DNA of 38,051 nucleotides from positions 1-38,051 of the forward strand of contig VGTJ01000033.1 of assembly GCA_016874775.1 (NCBI GenBank), in the 5' to 3' direction. The notes below the pieces were generated by a model, which saw only the letters and a list, made by a program, of their open reading frames with translations, had not been told where the DNA came from and ran no database searches. Of the stretch, positions 8,440 to 16,415 are shown piece after piece. This DNA comes from Deltaproteobacteria bacterium. GTDB taxonomy: Bacteria; Desulfobacterota; Binatia; Bin18. Within the stretch, counting starts at the first letter, position 1. Each line of letters begins with the position of its first letter. The position numbers and the translations under genes are program-made.

Positions 8440-8504
8440 CCCTCACCCTAGTCCTCTCCCTGCCAGGGAGAGGGAAGATCGAGCGTAGCGAGAGCGGGTG
8501 AGGG
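8440..8504. repeat. Palindromic intergenic repeat (CCCTCACCC...GGGTGAGGG)
   Basis: Outer arms CCCTCACCC (8440-8448) and GGGTGAGGG (8496-8504) are perfect complements. Nested inside, CCTCTCCCT and AGGGAGAGG (8453-8473) form a second perfect stem. The spacer holds GAGCGTAGCGAGAGC. This is a widespread REP-like intergenic motif in Gram-negative genomes. A degraded relative is seen near 20575-20637. Confidence 0.75.
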
Positions 8505-8571
8505 TAATGACCAGGATAAATACAACTGAAAAACGCGATCGTCCCCAGCCTCTAGCCCCTCGTCCCTTGTC

Positions 8572-9180
8572 TCACGCTTTTGCACTAGGTCGCGCCGACA
8601 CTTCTGCATGCCAGCGCGCAAGATTGCTCTGATCCGGTTGAATGCCAATCTTCGACACACGACCGAAGTCAACCGCACACAGGGCAGTAATGTCAGCAAT
8701 GGTGTAACGATCACCAGCAATGAATTGGCGATTTGCCAGTTCGTTATTCAATCGTTTCAAGCGATCTTCTGCATTTTGCTTCTGTACCTCAGCATATTCA
8801 GGCAGCTGGCGAACCTTGCCTTTGAAGAAGTCGTGCCGTAGACGAAATGCATCAGCGATGGGGATCAGCAATTCAAGCTCCATGCGACGCTGCCACATTT
8901 CTACAATCGCACAGTCTTTGGCATCAACACCCATCAACGGCGGATTCGCGTGCAGTTCTTCGAGGTAGCGACAGATCGCCACCGTTTCAGAAATGCAGGT
9001 GCCATCATCCAATTCGAGAACCGGTACACCTCCTGAAGGATTCTTCTTGCGAAATTCTTCGCCACGATTCACCGCTTTGACAAGATCAACTTCCTCGTAG
9101 GGAATCTGAATGCCTTTCTCGGCAACGAAGATACGCACCCGGCGCGGATTTGGCGCAGTTTTACTATCGTAAATTTTCAT
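8572..9180 (-). CDS. Glutathione S-transferase
   Basis: A 202-residue protein with the two-domain GST layout. The N-terminal thioredoxin-like half starts MKIYDSKTAPNPRRVRIF (in this GST type the residues just after PNPRRV pair with GSH), with the cis-Pro GGVPVLELDDG and the SE of ISETVAICRYLE that bind the glutathione gamma-glutamyl group. The all-helical C-terminal half contains the N-capping box YTIADITAL. It conjugates or reduces electrophilic substrates with glutathione in the cytosol. AAGGAGGA lies before the ATG. It lies in the same minus-strand run as the acyl-CoA dehydrogenase and MFS genes but is separated from both by 145-235 nt carrying repeats, so it may be a separate transcript. 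Confidence 0.88.
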   Translation of the reverse strand: MKIYDSKTAPNPRRVRIFVAEKGIQIPYEEVDLVKAVNRGEEFRKKNPSGGVPVLELDDGTCISETVAICRYLEELHANPPLMGVDAKDCAIVEMWQRRMELELLIPIADAFRLRHDFFKGKVRQLPEYAEVQKQNAEDRLKRLNNELANRQFIAGDRYTIADITALCAVDFGRVSKIGIQPDQSNLARWHAEVSARPSAKA

Positions 9181-9324
9181 ACAGTCCTCCTTACAGGAAG
9201 TGAAATTGGCGACACTTTATGATGAGCGGGAGCGTGGGGCTAGAGGAGGGAGGTAAAAAAGGCTTTGGGCTACAAGCTGAAGGCTAAAGAGAAGAACAGG
9301 AGCAGGAAGAAGCAAGAGGAAAGC

Positions 9325-10491
9325 TTAAACAAAACCCAACTCCATCGCTGCTAACATCTCTAGCACTTCATCACGTTTGAGCGTGTGGAGCGGCGCAGAG
9401 CGGAGGTCGCGGAAGTAACGTTCAAGCGGATTTCCTTTCATATATCCTTGACCACCGGCAATGCGCGTCGCCAGGTTCGCAACTTCCAGCATGTTTTCTG
9501 CAACAAAAGTGCGCAACATCTCGGTCATTGGTACCAAACGCTCACCATACGATCGTTTCTCAGATATGTCCCGTGCGATCGTGTACAGCATCGTGCGACA
9601 TGCTTCTAACCGATTGTACATCTCACCGATCGCAAACCGATTCCACGGTAGATGACCGACAAGTTGTCCACTGTCACCCTTCTGCACTTTTCGTGTACGG
9701 GCATAATCGAGCACGTAGCTATACATGGCTTGACCAATACCGAGGTACGTCGCTGAGAACGACAGACAGTACCAATAAGAAACCTGGCTGAATTCCTCGA
9801 AGAGGTGACCTTCCTCGCCAATCAAGTGCTCGGGAGTCGCGAAGACGTCACGAATCACAATAGTGTGACTACCGGTCGCACGCATGCCCATAGCATCCCA
9901 GGTTTCAACAACTTCAAGTCCAGGTGTGTCGCGCGGCAGGAGAAACGCGCAACCACCAGAAGCTGGTCCGCTGTAACCTTCGAGAGACGTACTAATCCCA
10001 AAGTAATCAACCGCTGGAACAAGTGTAGAAAAGACTTTCTGCCCGTTGAGCACATATCCGCCTGGCACTTTGCGCGCTTTGGTTTGCGGAGACAAAATCG
10101 AGCGCGCTCCTCCACCTTCAGTATAATAGCCATTCATCAACATGTGTTTGCGGCCAACGTTCCCAAGGTAGAGCTCTCTCTGTGCTGGCGTCATGAACGG
10201 TGTATAAAAGCCCACCGTGTTGCAGTGCATGTTGATGGCACATGCGGTTGCGCTACAGCCCTGCACAAGTTGTTCTTGTGCTAAGATAAAGGTAAGTGGG
10301 CTCGCTCCCCATCCACCATACTCTTTCGGAGTTGTCATTGTCGTGTAGCCAGTCTCCTTGAGCCGGGCAATGTTCTCAAAAGGGAAACTCCCCTCACGAT
10401 CATGCTGCTCTGCACGTGGGGCAAATTCTGTGGCCAGGTCTTTGGCGAGCGTGATAATACGCTGTTGCTCAGCAGTAAGTTCCAAGAACAT
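9325..10491 (-). CDS. Acyl-CoA dehydrogenase family flavoprotein
   Basis: A 388-residue acyl-CoA dehydrogenase fold. An N-terminal helical domain (LTAEQQRIITLAKDLATEF) is followed by a beta domain with GYVLNGQKVFSTLVPAVD and GMRATGSHTI, and then a C-terminal helical domain with AGGQGYMKGNPLERYFRDLR. The usual distal motif (YEGTxEI/GTSE) after the RD segment is replaced by SAPLHTLKRDEVLEM, so the standard catalytic Glu is not obvious. It may belong to a monooxygenase-like or atypical dehydrogenase branch. A frame extension to 10515 exists, but AAGGAG sits 6 nt before the ATG at 10491, which decides the start. It lies 56 nt downstream of a crotonase gene and is probably in an operon with it. 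Confidence 0.85.
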   Translation of the reverse strand: MFLELTAEQQRIITLAKDLATEFAPRAEQHDREGSFPFENIARLKETGYTTMTTPKEYGGWGASPLTFILAQEQLVQGCSATACAINMHCNTVGFYTPFMTPAQRELYLGNVGRKHMLMNGYYTEGGGARSILSPQTKARKVPGGYVLNGQKVFSTLVPAVDYFGISTSLEGYSGPASGGCAFLLPRDTPGLEVVETWDAMGMRATGSHTIVIRDVFATPEHLIGEEGHLFEEFSQVSYWYCLSFSATYLGIGQAMYSYVLDYARTRKVQKGDSGQLVGHLPWNRFAIGEMYNRLEACRTMLYTIARDISEKRSYGERLVPMTEMLRTFVAENMLEVANLATRIAGGQGYMKGNPLERYFRDLRSAPLHTLKRDEVLEMLAAMELGFV

Positions 10492-10547
10492 ACACGTCTC
10501 CTTGGGACTGAACATTGAACCTGGGAATTGAGGTTTTACTCAGACTT

Positions 10548-11339
10548 TTATCTTCCTCGAAACACGGGTTTGCGCTTCTCGACAAAGGCACGTGCGGCTT
10601 CTTTTGCGTCTTCACTTCCGGTGAGTTCATGAGTCATATTCTGCTCAAAGCGGTAGCCATCTCGCAGGTCCATGAACTCGATAGTATTCATTGCATGTTT
10701 CGCTAAGCGAATAGCAATTGGGCTTTTGGCAGCAATATTCTCTGCGAGCGCACGGGCCTCCTCCATAAGCTTCTCAGGTGCAACAACCTTTTCGACAATC
10801 CCGCGGCGATATAACTCTGCTGCTCCGACGCGTTCGCCGGTGTACATCAGCTTACGGGCTTTGTAGACACCAAATAAACGTTGACAGTGGCGTCCACCAC
10901 CGAGCAAGCCAACGTCGATTTCGGGAAGACCGATCACGGCATTCTCTGAAGCGATCAAAATGTCACACGACGCAACCAGAGCGAGCCCACCACCGAGTGC
11001 CGGTCCATTGACCGCACCGATCACTGGCACTGAACATTCGAGAATGGCATTGAATGCCTCACGTGCGGCCCGCGAGTGCGCCCACATTGCACCAGGGCGA
11101 GGCGCTTGCTGTGCACCTTCCAGGGAAGCTGAGCGCGCTTTCATGTCCGCACCAGCGCAAAAACATTTGCCCGCACCAGTAAACACAGCAGCACGGACAT
11201 CTTCGCGATTATTGAGCGCATCAAACGCAGCCTGAATCTCTTCAAACATTTGCTTGTTCATCGCGTTGACTGGCGGACGATCAATGGTCACCGTGGCGAT
11301 GTAATCTTTGATTTCTGTTTTGATAACCTCAGCGGTCAT
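10548..11339 (-). CDS. Enoyl-CoA hydratase/isomerase family protein
   Basis: A 263-residue crotonase with the oxyanion-hole segments GAGKCFCAGAD (55-65) and NGPALGGG (111-118). At the classical catalytic positions the first Glu is replaced (GGGLAL, Ala120) but the second is kept (Glu140 in GLPEIDVGLLGGG). One-Glu crotonases commonly act as isomerases, lyases or decarboxylases, so calling it a hydratase would be over-precise. AAGGAGG is perfectly placed before the ATG. The gene heads the acyl-CoA dehydrogenase gene on the minus strand, and the pair would process a CoA thioester. Cytoplasmic. Confidence 0.87.
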   Translation of the reverse strand: MTAEVIKTEIKDYIATVTIDRPPVNAMNKQMFEEIQAAFDALNNREDVRAAVFTGAGKCFCAGADMKARSASLEGAQQAPRPGAMWAHSRAAREAFNAILECSVPVIGAVNGPALGGGLALVASCDILIASENAVIGLPEIDVGLLGGGRHCQRLFGVYKARKLMYTGERVGAAELYRRGIVEKVVAPEKLMEEARALAENIAAKSPIAIRLAKHAMNTIEFMDLRDGYRFEQNMTHELTGSEDAKEAARAFVEKRKPVFRGR

Positions 11340-11443
11340 AAAGCCCCTCCTTACATTTCTGTTCAGACTCTACCCCAGGTGGAAGTTCAGCGGCAAGGCT
11401 AGGGACTCGCAGCTGCAACGTGGAAGACTCACGCAGCAAAAAG

Positions 11444-11463
11444 GGCACCCACATGGAGGTGCC
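11444..11463. repeat. Short hairpin GGCACC...GGTGCC
   Basis: A 6-bp perfect inverted repeat with an 8-nt loop lies in the intergenic space between the divergently oriented crotonase and the small secreted protein gene. There is no T-run, so it is not a clear terminator. It resembles the core of short GC-rich intergenic repeats. Confidence 0.4.
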
Positions 11464-11519
11464 TCTACTGAACCACTACCACGACTTGCATTCTGTTGCA
11501 TTCTAGAGAACAAACAGAG

Positions 11520-11549
11520 ACGGCTCGGTACATAAGCAACCGAGACCGT
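11520..11549. repeat. Imperfect hairpin upstream of the small secreted protein gene
   Basis: ACGGCTCGGT (11520-11529) pairs with ACCGAG-A-CCGT (11539-11549), with a single bulged A and a 9-nt loop. It ends about 14 nt before the first start codon of the downstream gene, so it would sit in its leader and could affect translation or mark an older terminator. Confidence 0.4.
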
Positions 11550-11563
11550 TTCCATACGTAAGG

Positions 11564-11989
11564 ATGAAAAATATTATGAAACTTATCGTTACCATATTCA
11601 CAGGATGTGCCCTACTTTTCCCGTTCGTGGCAATCACGCAGGCTCAACAACCGACCCAACCGAAATGGTTGCAACGGCTGATTACTCGTTTACAGTCAGA
11701 ACCGGTGCGGAATCCCTCAGCCAAGATTCTTCGTTACACCTATTCTCGGCGATCCTACTACTACGTACCACCAGCCGCCGGAGATCAATTCAGCGCCTTG
11801 TACAGTGCCGTTGGGAAAATGATCTGTGCCCCAGATGGTGGCATTACTGGTATGGGCGATGGCAAATGCCCTAGCTTCGTGCGCAAAATGCTTTCGAGTC
11901 GCGAACCGGGAAGGGTGGTCTGGCAGGATACACGTGAAAGCGCATCACGTGACGAACAAAAACCAGGGTTGAAGATTCAGGTGGAGTAA
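11564..11989 (+). CDS. Small secreted protein, DUF6970-like
   Basis: Up to 141 residues with an N-terminal signal peptide (MKLIVTIFTGCALLF core, likely cleavage after AITQA). The mature part contains GDQFSALYSAVGKMICAPDGG followed by GMGDGKCPSF, a pattern shared with small periplasmic/secreted hypotheticals of the DUF6970 type; two Cys residues could form a disulfide. Function unknown. Two in-frame ATGs (11564, 11576) compete. AGGA at 11561 lies too close to the first and 11 nt from the second, so the second may be used; 137 residues would result. It stands alone between divergent and convergent neighbours. Confidence 0.65.
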   Translation: MKNIMKLIVTIFTGCALLFPFVAITQAQQPTQPKWLQRLITRLQSEPVRNPSAKILRYTYSRRSYYYVPPAAGDQFSALYSAVGKMICAPDGGITGMGDGKCPSFVRKMLSSREPGRVVWQDTRESASRDEQKPGLKIQVE

Positions 11990-12000
11990 CATGCTGCCGT

Positions 12001-12672
12001 CTATTGCACCTCTTCCAACACGGGCTCAAGTATTTTCCACACGTTCTCGGCTACGATCTTGTGGCCCGCAGGTGCCGGATGAATGCCATCGGGGAGGTTG
12101 AGTGCAGGAATGCCACCCACTCCTTCCAGCAAAAACGGAATCAACGGAACCCGGTTCTTCTTGGCTAATTCAGGAAAAACCTCGCGGAACTGCGAGACGT
12201 AGGCTCTGCCTAAGTTGGCTGGGATCTGCATGCCTACAAGCACAATGCGTGCAGACGGATATTTGTCGCGTACTTTATCCATAATCGTTTGCAGATTCAC
12301 TTTGGCTTGTTCAACAGGAAGACCACGCAAGCCGTCGTTCGCTCCCAACTCCAATACAAAGATATCGATCGGTCGCTGTAATACCCATTCGATCCTACGC
12401 ACCCCACCAGCGGTCGTCTCACCACTTAACCCCGCGTTCACCACCTGAAACCCCCATCCTCGTTGTTTGATTTTTTCCTGGATCAACGCGGGAAACGCTT
12501 GGGCTGGGTCTAACCCAAACCCTGCCGTCAAACTATCGCCAAAGAACACAATGGCTTTGCCTTGCCCGCTATTTCTCGTACTATACTGCGGTGTGTCAGC
12601 CCGACAGGCTGATCCCCAACTGCTGAGCACCAACACCATTGTGAGGCAGAGAGCATTCTTGAGACGGAACAT
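12001..12672 (-). CDS. tesA: Arylesterase / multifunctional thioesterase-lysophospholipase TesA (SGNH hydrolase)
   Basis: The likely 223-residue precursor starts MFRLKN and has a signal sequence (hydrophobic LCLTMVLVLSSW) for periplasmic export. The SGNH hydrolase blocks are all present: block I GDSLTAGFG (about residues 44-52, nucleophile Ser), Gly in NAGLSGETT, block III GANDGLRG (Asn), and block V PDGIHPAPAGH (Asp and His). TesA-type enzymes hydrolyse acyl-CoA, aryl and lysophospholipid esters. The frame extends to 12705, but the ATG at 12672 gives the expected signal peptide and has AGGAG about 10 nt upstream. Its start codon abuts that of the divergent ABC ATPase (CATATG). The same tesA/ybbA-ybbP arrangement is known in E. 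coli. Confidence 0.87.
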   Translation of the reverse strand: MFRLKNALCLTMVLVLSSWGSACRADTPQYSTRNSGQGKAIVFFGDSLTAGFGLDPAQAFPALIQEKIKQRGWGFQVVNAGLSGETTAGGVRRIEWVLQRPIDIFVLELGANDGLRGLPVEQAKVNLQTIMDKVRDKYPSARIVLVGMQIPANLGRAYVSQFREVFPELAKKNRVPLIPFLLEGVGGIPALNLPDGIHPAPAGHKIVAENVWKILEPVLEEVQ

Positions 12673-13392
12673 ATGGCGGAATCTCCTATTCTCGATGTCC
12701 AACAATTAAGCAAAGTGTATCATAGCGCCCACACCACACTCACGGTCCTCCGTGACGTATCGTTTACACTCGACGCCGGTGCAACATGTGCCATCGTTGG
12801 CCCATCTGGAAGTGGCAAGACGACCCTGCTCAGTCTATGTGCTGGGCTGGATCGGCCCAGTTCAGGGGCAGTTGTCCTTCAAGGTATCTCGCTCAACCTC
12901 TTGAGCGAAGAAGAATTGGCAATGCTTCGCAACACGACACTGGGCTTCATCTTCCAGACCTTTCAACTGCTCCCCACTTTAACTGCACTTGAAAACGTGA
13001 TGGTCCCTGCGGAGCTTCGTGGTGACACCTCTGCAAAGACGCGCGCGATAGATCTGCTGCACAAGGTTGGATTAGGGAACCGGCTTCATCACTATCCGGT
13101 GCAACTCTCTGGTGGTGAGCAGCAACGGGTGGCTCTGGCGCGGGCGTTTATCAGTCAGCCTCACATCCTCTTTGCCGACGAACCAACAGGCAACCTCGAT
13201 GCTGAAACCAGTGAAACGATTATTCACTTGTTGTTTGAGTTAAATCAAGCATCGGGCACGACGCTGCTCCTTGTCACACACGACATGGAACTCGCCCAGC
13301 GCACGCAACGAACCATCCTTCTGAAAGGTGGAGCAGTTGTTTCCGATACCGCAACTGCCACTCCACTCCGGGTTCCTTCTCGCCATGTATAA
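12673..13392 (+). CDS. ybbA: ABC transporter ATP-binding protein, YbbA/LolD-type
   Basis: A 239-residue ABC ATPase with Walker A GPSGSGKTT (43-51), Q-loop FQTFQLLPTLTALENV, signature LSGGEQQR (145-152), Walker B ILFADEPTGNLD and H-loop VTHD. It belongs to the MacB/LolD/YbbA group, which powers extrusion or mechanotransmission complexes rather than classic import. Its 3' end overlaps the permease gene by 8 nt, so the two form one complex and one operon. The start codon directly abuts tesA on the other strand. Any promoter must therefore lie inside tesA, and no good Shine-Dalgarno is seen (weak GAG about 13 nt upstream). Confidence 0.92.
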   Translation: MAESPILDVQQLSKVYHSAHTTLTVLRDVSFTLDAGATCAIVGPSGSGKTTLLSLCAGLDRPSSGAVVLQGISLNLLSEEELAMLRNTTLGFIFQTFQLLPTLTALENVMVPAELRGDTSAKTRAIDLLHKVGLGNRLHHYPVQLSGGEQQRVALARAFISQPHILFADEPTGNLDAETSETIIHLLFELNQASGTTLLLVTHDMELAQRTQRTILLKGGAVVSDTATATPLRVPSRHV

Positions 13393-15934
13393 AGACGGCC
13401 CCGCACTCTCCTGGATCGGATTGATGGCCTGGCGCGATAGCCGTGGCAGCCGTTCCCGATTGGTGTTGGCAACAATGGCGATCACATTCGGGGTTGCCGC
13501 GTTTGTGGCGATCTCCTCTTTTCGTGTCAACGTGCAAGATGCAGTTAATCAACAAGCGAAGTCGTTGCTCGGCGCAGATCTCGTCATTAGCAGTCACCAG
13601 TCGTTCTCATCCGAGACGGAAGAAATTTTCTCAAGTATTGGTGGTGAACAATCTCGTGAAGTGAACTGCGCTTCGATGGCGTATCTGCCGAAAGCGGAAG
13701 CGACGCGACTCGTCAGCGTACGAGCATTGGCTGGAGATTTTCCTTTCTATGGTTTTCTTGAGGCGGTCCCACGAGAGGCAGCACAAACATTTCGTCATGG
13801 GCTGAACGCTTTAGTTGATGACAGTCTGTTACTGCAATTCGATGCACAGGTTGGTGATCCGATTAAGATTGGCGATCTGACACTCAACATTGTCGGGCGA
13901 TTGAAAAAAATCCCCGGCGAAGCTGCCGCAGCTTCGTTGATTGGTCCGCGCGTCTACATTCCCATGGAGGTATTGGAACGTACCGGCCTGCTGCAGAAAG
14001 GTAGTCGGGTAACCTATAAAGTCTATTATCGCCTTCCCGCGCAAACAGAGGTCGGGCAACTACTCACGCCGATCGAGTCGAAGCTCAACGCATTACGTCT
14101 AGAGAGTGACACGGTCGAAAAACGCGCAGCGCGGGTCGGCAGAGTGATGACCAATCTCTCCCGTTTTCTCAGCCTGGTTGGCTTCCTCGCGCTTCTGCTT
14201 GGTGGCATCGGAGTCGCGAGCACCATGCACGTACACATGAAAGCGAAGTTGCAGTCAATTGCGTTGTTACACTGTGTCGGCGTTCAGACGCAACAAACGT
14301 TTGCCATTTATCTGCTGCAAGCTGTGAGTATGGGGCTCGTTGGAGGGTTCTTAGGAATCCTCCTTGGGACAAGTATCCAGACGCTGATTCCTACCTTACT
14401 ACAGGATCTCTTGCCAGTAAAAATTGACGTTGCCATCTCCTGGAGTGCATTACTGCAAGGGTTATTCATCAGCCTTGCGACAACCCTCTTATTTGCGCTG
14501 TTACCGCTCCTCTCCATCCGTCAGGTGTCACCGTTGCTCGCCCTTCGTAGCGCATACGAGAACGACGATCATCCCTCGTCACGTCGCGACCCGCTACGAT
14601 TGATTCTCATCGGACTGATTTTCCTCTGTATTGCAGCTTTTGCTCTTGTACATACTGAACGGTGGTCGCATGGGATATGGTTTTGTCTTGGTCTTGCGTT
14701 GACGTTCGGATTACTCGCTCTCGTTGCGAAGATTCTCATTCTGGTTGTTCGTCGCTATTTCCCGTCTTCGTGGCCCTATGTGTGGCGGCAAGGACTCGCC
14801 AACCTCCATCGTCCTCATAATCAGACACAGACGCTTATTTTAGCGCTGGGTGCCGGGACCTTTTTTCTCATGACGCTCTACTTGCTGCAACAAGCGCTCC
14901 TTCAGCAGGTAATTCGCACCAACGATGCTACCCAGCCAAATCTCGTCCTGTTTGATATTCAGAATGATCAACGAGAAAAGATTCGTGAAAGTGTTCGCTC
15001 TCTAACACTACCGGTGTTACACGACATTCCCTTGGTCACCATGCGTTTGTCATCAGTCAAAGGGCGAGATGTCGCCGATCTGCGTAGTGACAAAGCCCTC
15101 GACTTGGCTGAGTGGGCACTGCAGTGGGAGTATCGCGCAACCTACCGTGACCATTTGCTGGAAACCGAGAGGCTCACCAATGGCGTGTGGCAAGGATACG
15201 TACAGAACGGAAGTCCAGTACCCATCTCGTTGGAAGAGGAAGTTGTCCGAGCACTAAAAGTGACTATTGGTGACGAACTCGTCTTTGACGTACAAGGGGT
15301 TCCGATCACTACGGTTGTTAGCAGCATCCGTAAAGTAGACTGGCAGCGAGTGCAGACGAACTTTTTTGTCGTCTTTCCAGTTGGTGTGCTGGAGTCAGCA
15401 CCACAAACATACGCACTGGTGACAAAGACAACCTCAGCGGAACAGTCAGCGGCACTGCAACGAACGGTTATTCAGCAGTTTTCCAACATTTCCGCCATTG
15501 ACCTTAGCATGCTGCTACAAACGATCGAAACGATACTGCAACGAATTTCTTTCGCTGTGCGCTTTATGGCATTTTTCAGTATCGCTGCCGGCCTGGTCGT
15601 ACTATTTGGTGCCGTTCTGACCACACGCGCCCAGCGACGCCGAGAAAGCGCACTGCTCCGTGTACTCGGCGCCTCTCGCAGTCAGATTCGTCAAATTCTC
15701 GCGATCGAGTATCTTTTTATTGGCGGGTTTGCAGGTGTAGCTGGCTTAGTGCTCGCATTCGTTGGTAGTTGGATAATCACGTACTATCTGTTTGAGGTGA
15801 CTCTGGTGCCAACGCTCAGTTCATTCGTGTTCGCACTCGGAACAGTGATGGTAGTCACTATGTTAACCGGCATGTTCGGGAGTCGCGGGGTCACCCAACG
15901 TTCACCGTTAGAAGTGTTGCGGAGTGAAGGGTGA
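13385..15934 (+). CDS. ybbP: ABC transporter permease, YbbP-type (FtsX-like)
   Basis: About 849 residues starting MYKDGPALSWIGLMAWRDSRGSR, with an N-terminal TM then a MacB-like periplasmic domain (about residues 45-250). It has a duplicated FtsX-like membrane architecture: TMs near FLSLVGFLALLLGGIG, further TMs through the middle (LIGLIFLCIAAFALV), a second periplasmic segment, and a terminal three-TM FtsX domain (MAFFSIAAGLVVLFGAVLTT through LGTVMVVTMLTGMFG). The 10-TM YbbP group lies next to tesA in many proteobacteria and is thought to export lipid-like or hydrophobic products. A frame extension to 13328 is rejected because the ATG at 13385 overlaps the ybbA stop, a typical coupled start. 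Confidence 0.9.
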   Translation: MYKDGPALSWIGLMAWRDSRGSRSRLVLATMAITFGVAAFVAISSFRVNVQDAVNQQAKSLLGADLVISSHQSFSSETEEIFSSIGGEQSREVNCASMAYLPKAEATRLVSVRALAGDFPFYGFLEAVPREAAQTFRHGLNALVDDSLLLQFDAQVGDPIKIGDLTLNIVGRLKKIPGEAAAASLIGPRVYIPMEVLERTGLLQKGSRVTYKVYYRLPAQTEVGQLLTPIESKLNALRLESDTVEKRAARVGRVMTNLSRFLSLVGFLALLLGGIGVASTMHVHMKAKLQSIALLHCVGVQTQQTFAIYLLQAVSMGLVGGFLGILLGTSIQTLIPTLLQDLLPVKIDVAISWSALLQGLFISLATTLLFALLPLLSIRQVSPLLALRSAYENDDHPSSRRDPLRLILIGLIFLCIAAFALVHTERWSHGIWFCLGLALTFGLLALVAKILILVVRRYFPSSWPYVWRQGLANLHRPHNQTQTLILALGAGTFFLMTLYLLQQALLQQVIRTNDATQPNLVLFDIQNDQREKIRESVRSLTLPVLHDIPLVTMRLSSVKGRDVADLRSDKALDLAEWALQWEYRATYRDHLLETERLTNGVWQGYVQNGSPVPISLEEEVVRALKVTIGDELVFDVQGVPITTVVSSIRKVDWQRVQTNFFVVFPVGVLESAPQTYALVTKTTSAEQSAALQRTVIQQFSNISAIDLSMLLQTIETILQRISFAVRFMAFFSIAAGLVVLFGAVLTTRAQRRRESALLRVLGASRSQIRQILAIEYLFIGGFAGVAGLVLAFVGSWIITYYLFEVTLVPTLSSFVFALGTVMVVTMLTGMFGSRGVTQRSPLEVLRSEG

Positions 15935-15989
15935 GGAATAGGAAGTTGCGAAATGCGGATTGTTGACTGCGGAGTACAAGCTGAGAATT

Positions 15990-16406
15990 CTATTCAATAT
16001 GCTCTCCTTCCCACCCATGTTGTACGAGATATTCGGCAATCATCAGCCGATGACAATCACTCACTTGCTGTTCAGCACACAGCAAACAAAACGGCGGTGC
16101 GACGGAGATCAAGCGTTCGGTCAACAGATCTCCGACCCGCTCAAGGAGAAGACGGTAGCGCTCACGCCAACGTTCGTTGTCACGGAATAGATTGCCCAGT
16201 TCGATTAGGGAAAGGTAGTCGATCTCGCCTTGCCGAAGTAGTCCTTGGATGCCTTTCTCCGGTGATTTGGCTTGCGAGTACACACCCATGCTCGCCCGGT
16301 CTGGACGCAAGCGAACATCCACAACGGTTTTGACGCCATGTGAACGGAGGAGGTGCAGGAATTGTTGCGGTTGTCGTCCACCATACCCAATAGTGAAAAA
16401 TAGCAT
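15990..16406 (-). CDS. DUF488 family protein
   Basis: A 138-residue protein with the DUF488 signature: TIGYGGR at the N-terminus, VVDVRLRPDRAS in the first third, LGNLFRD, and the C-terminal CLLCAEQQVSDCHR with conserved Cys and His residues that may bind metal or be redox-active. The family is widespread and biochemically uncharacterised, sometimes linked to nucleic-acid or restriction genes. It begins 9 nt after the Sel1-repeat gene stop on the same strand; an AAGGA sequence spans the end of that gene, so coupled expression is likely. Cytoplasmic and full length. Confidence 0.82.
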   Translation of the reverse strand: MLFFTIGYGGRQPQQFLHLLRSHGVKTVVDVRLRPDRASMGVYSQAKSPEKGIQGLLRQGEIDYLSLIELGNLFRDNERWRERYRLLLERVGDLLTERLISVAPPFCLLCAEQQVSDCHRLMIAEYLVQHGWEGEHIE

Positions 16407-16415
16407 GAGAGTGTA

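Noticed and set aside
9805-10284. Plus-strand frame of 159 codons
   Set aside because: Antisense to the acyl-CoA dehydrogenase gene; no recognisable protein character or RBS.
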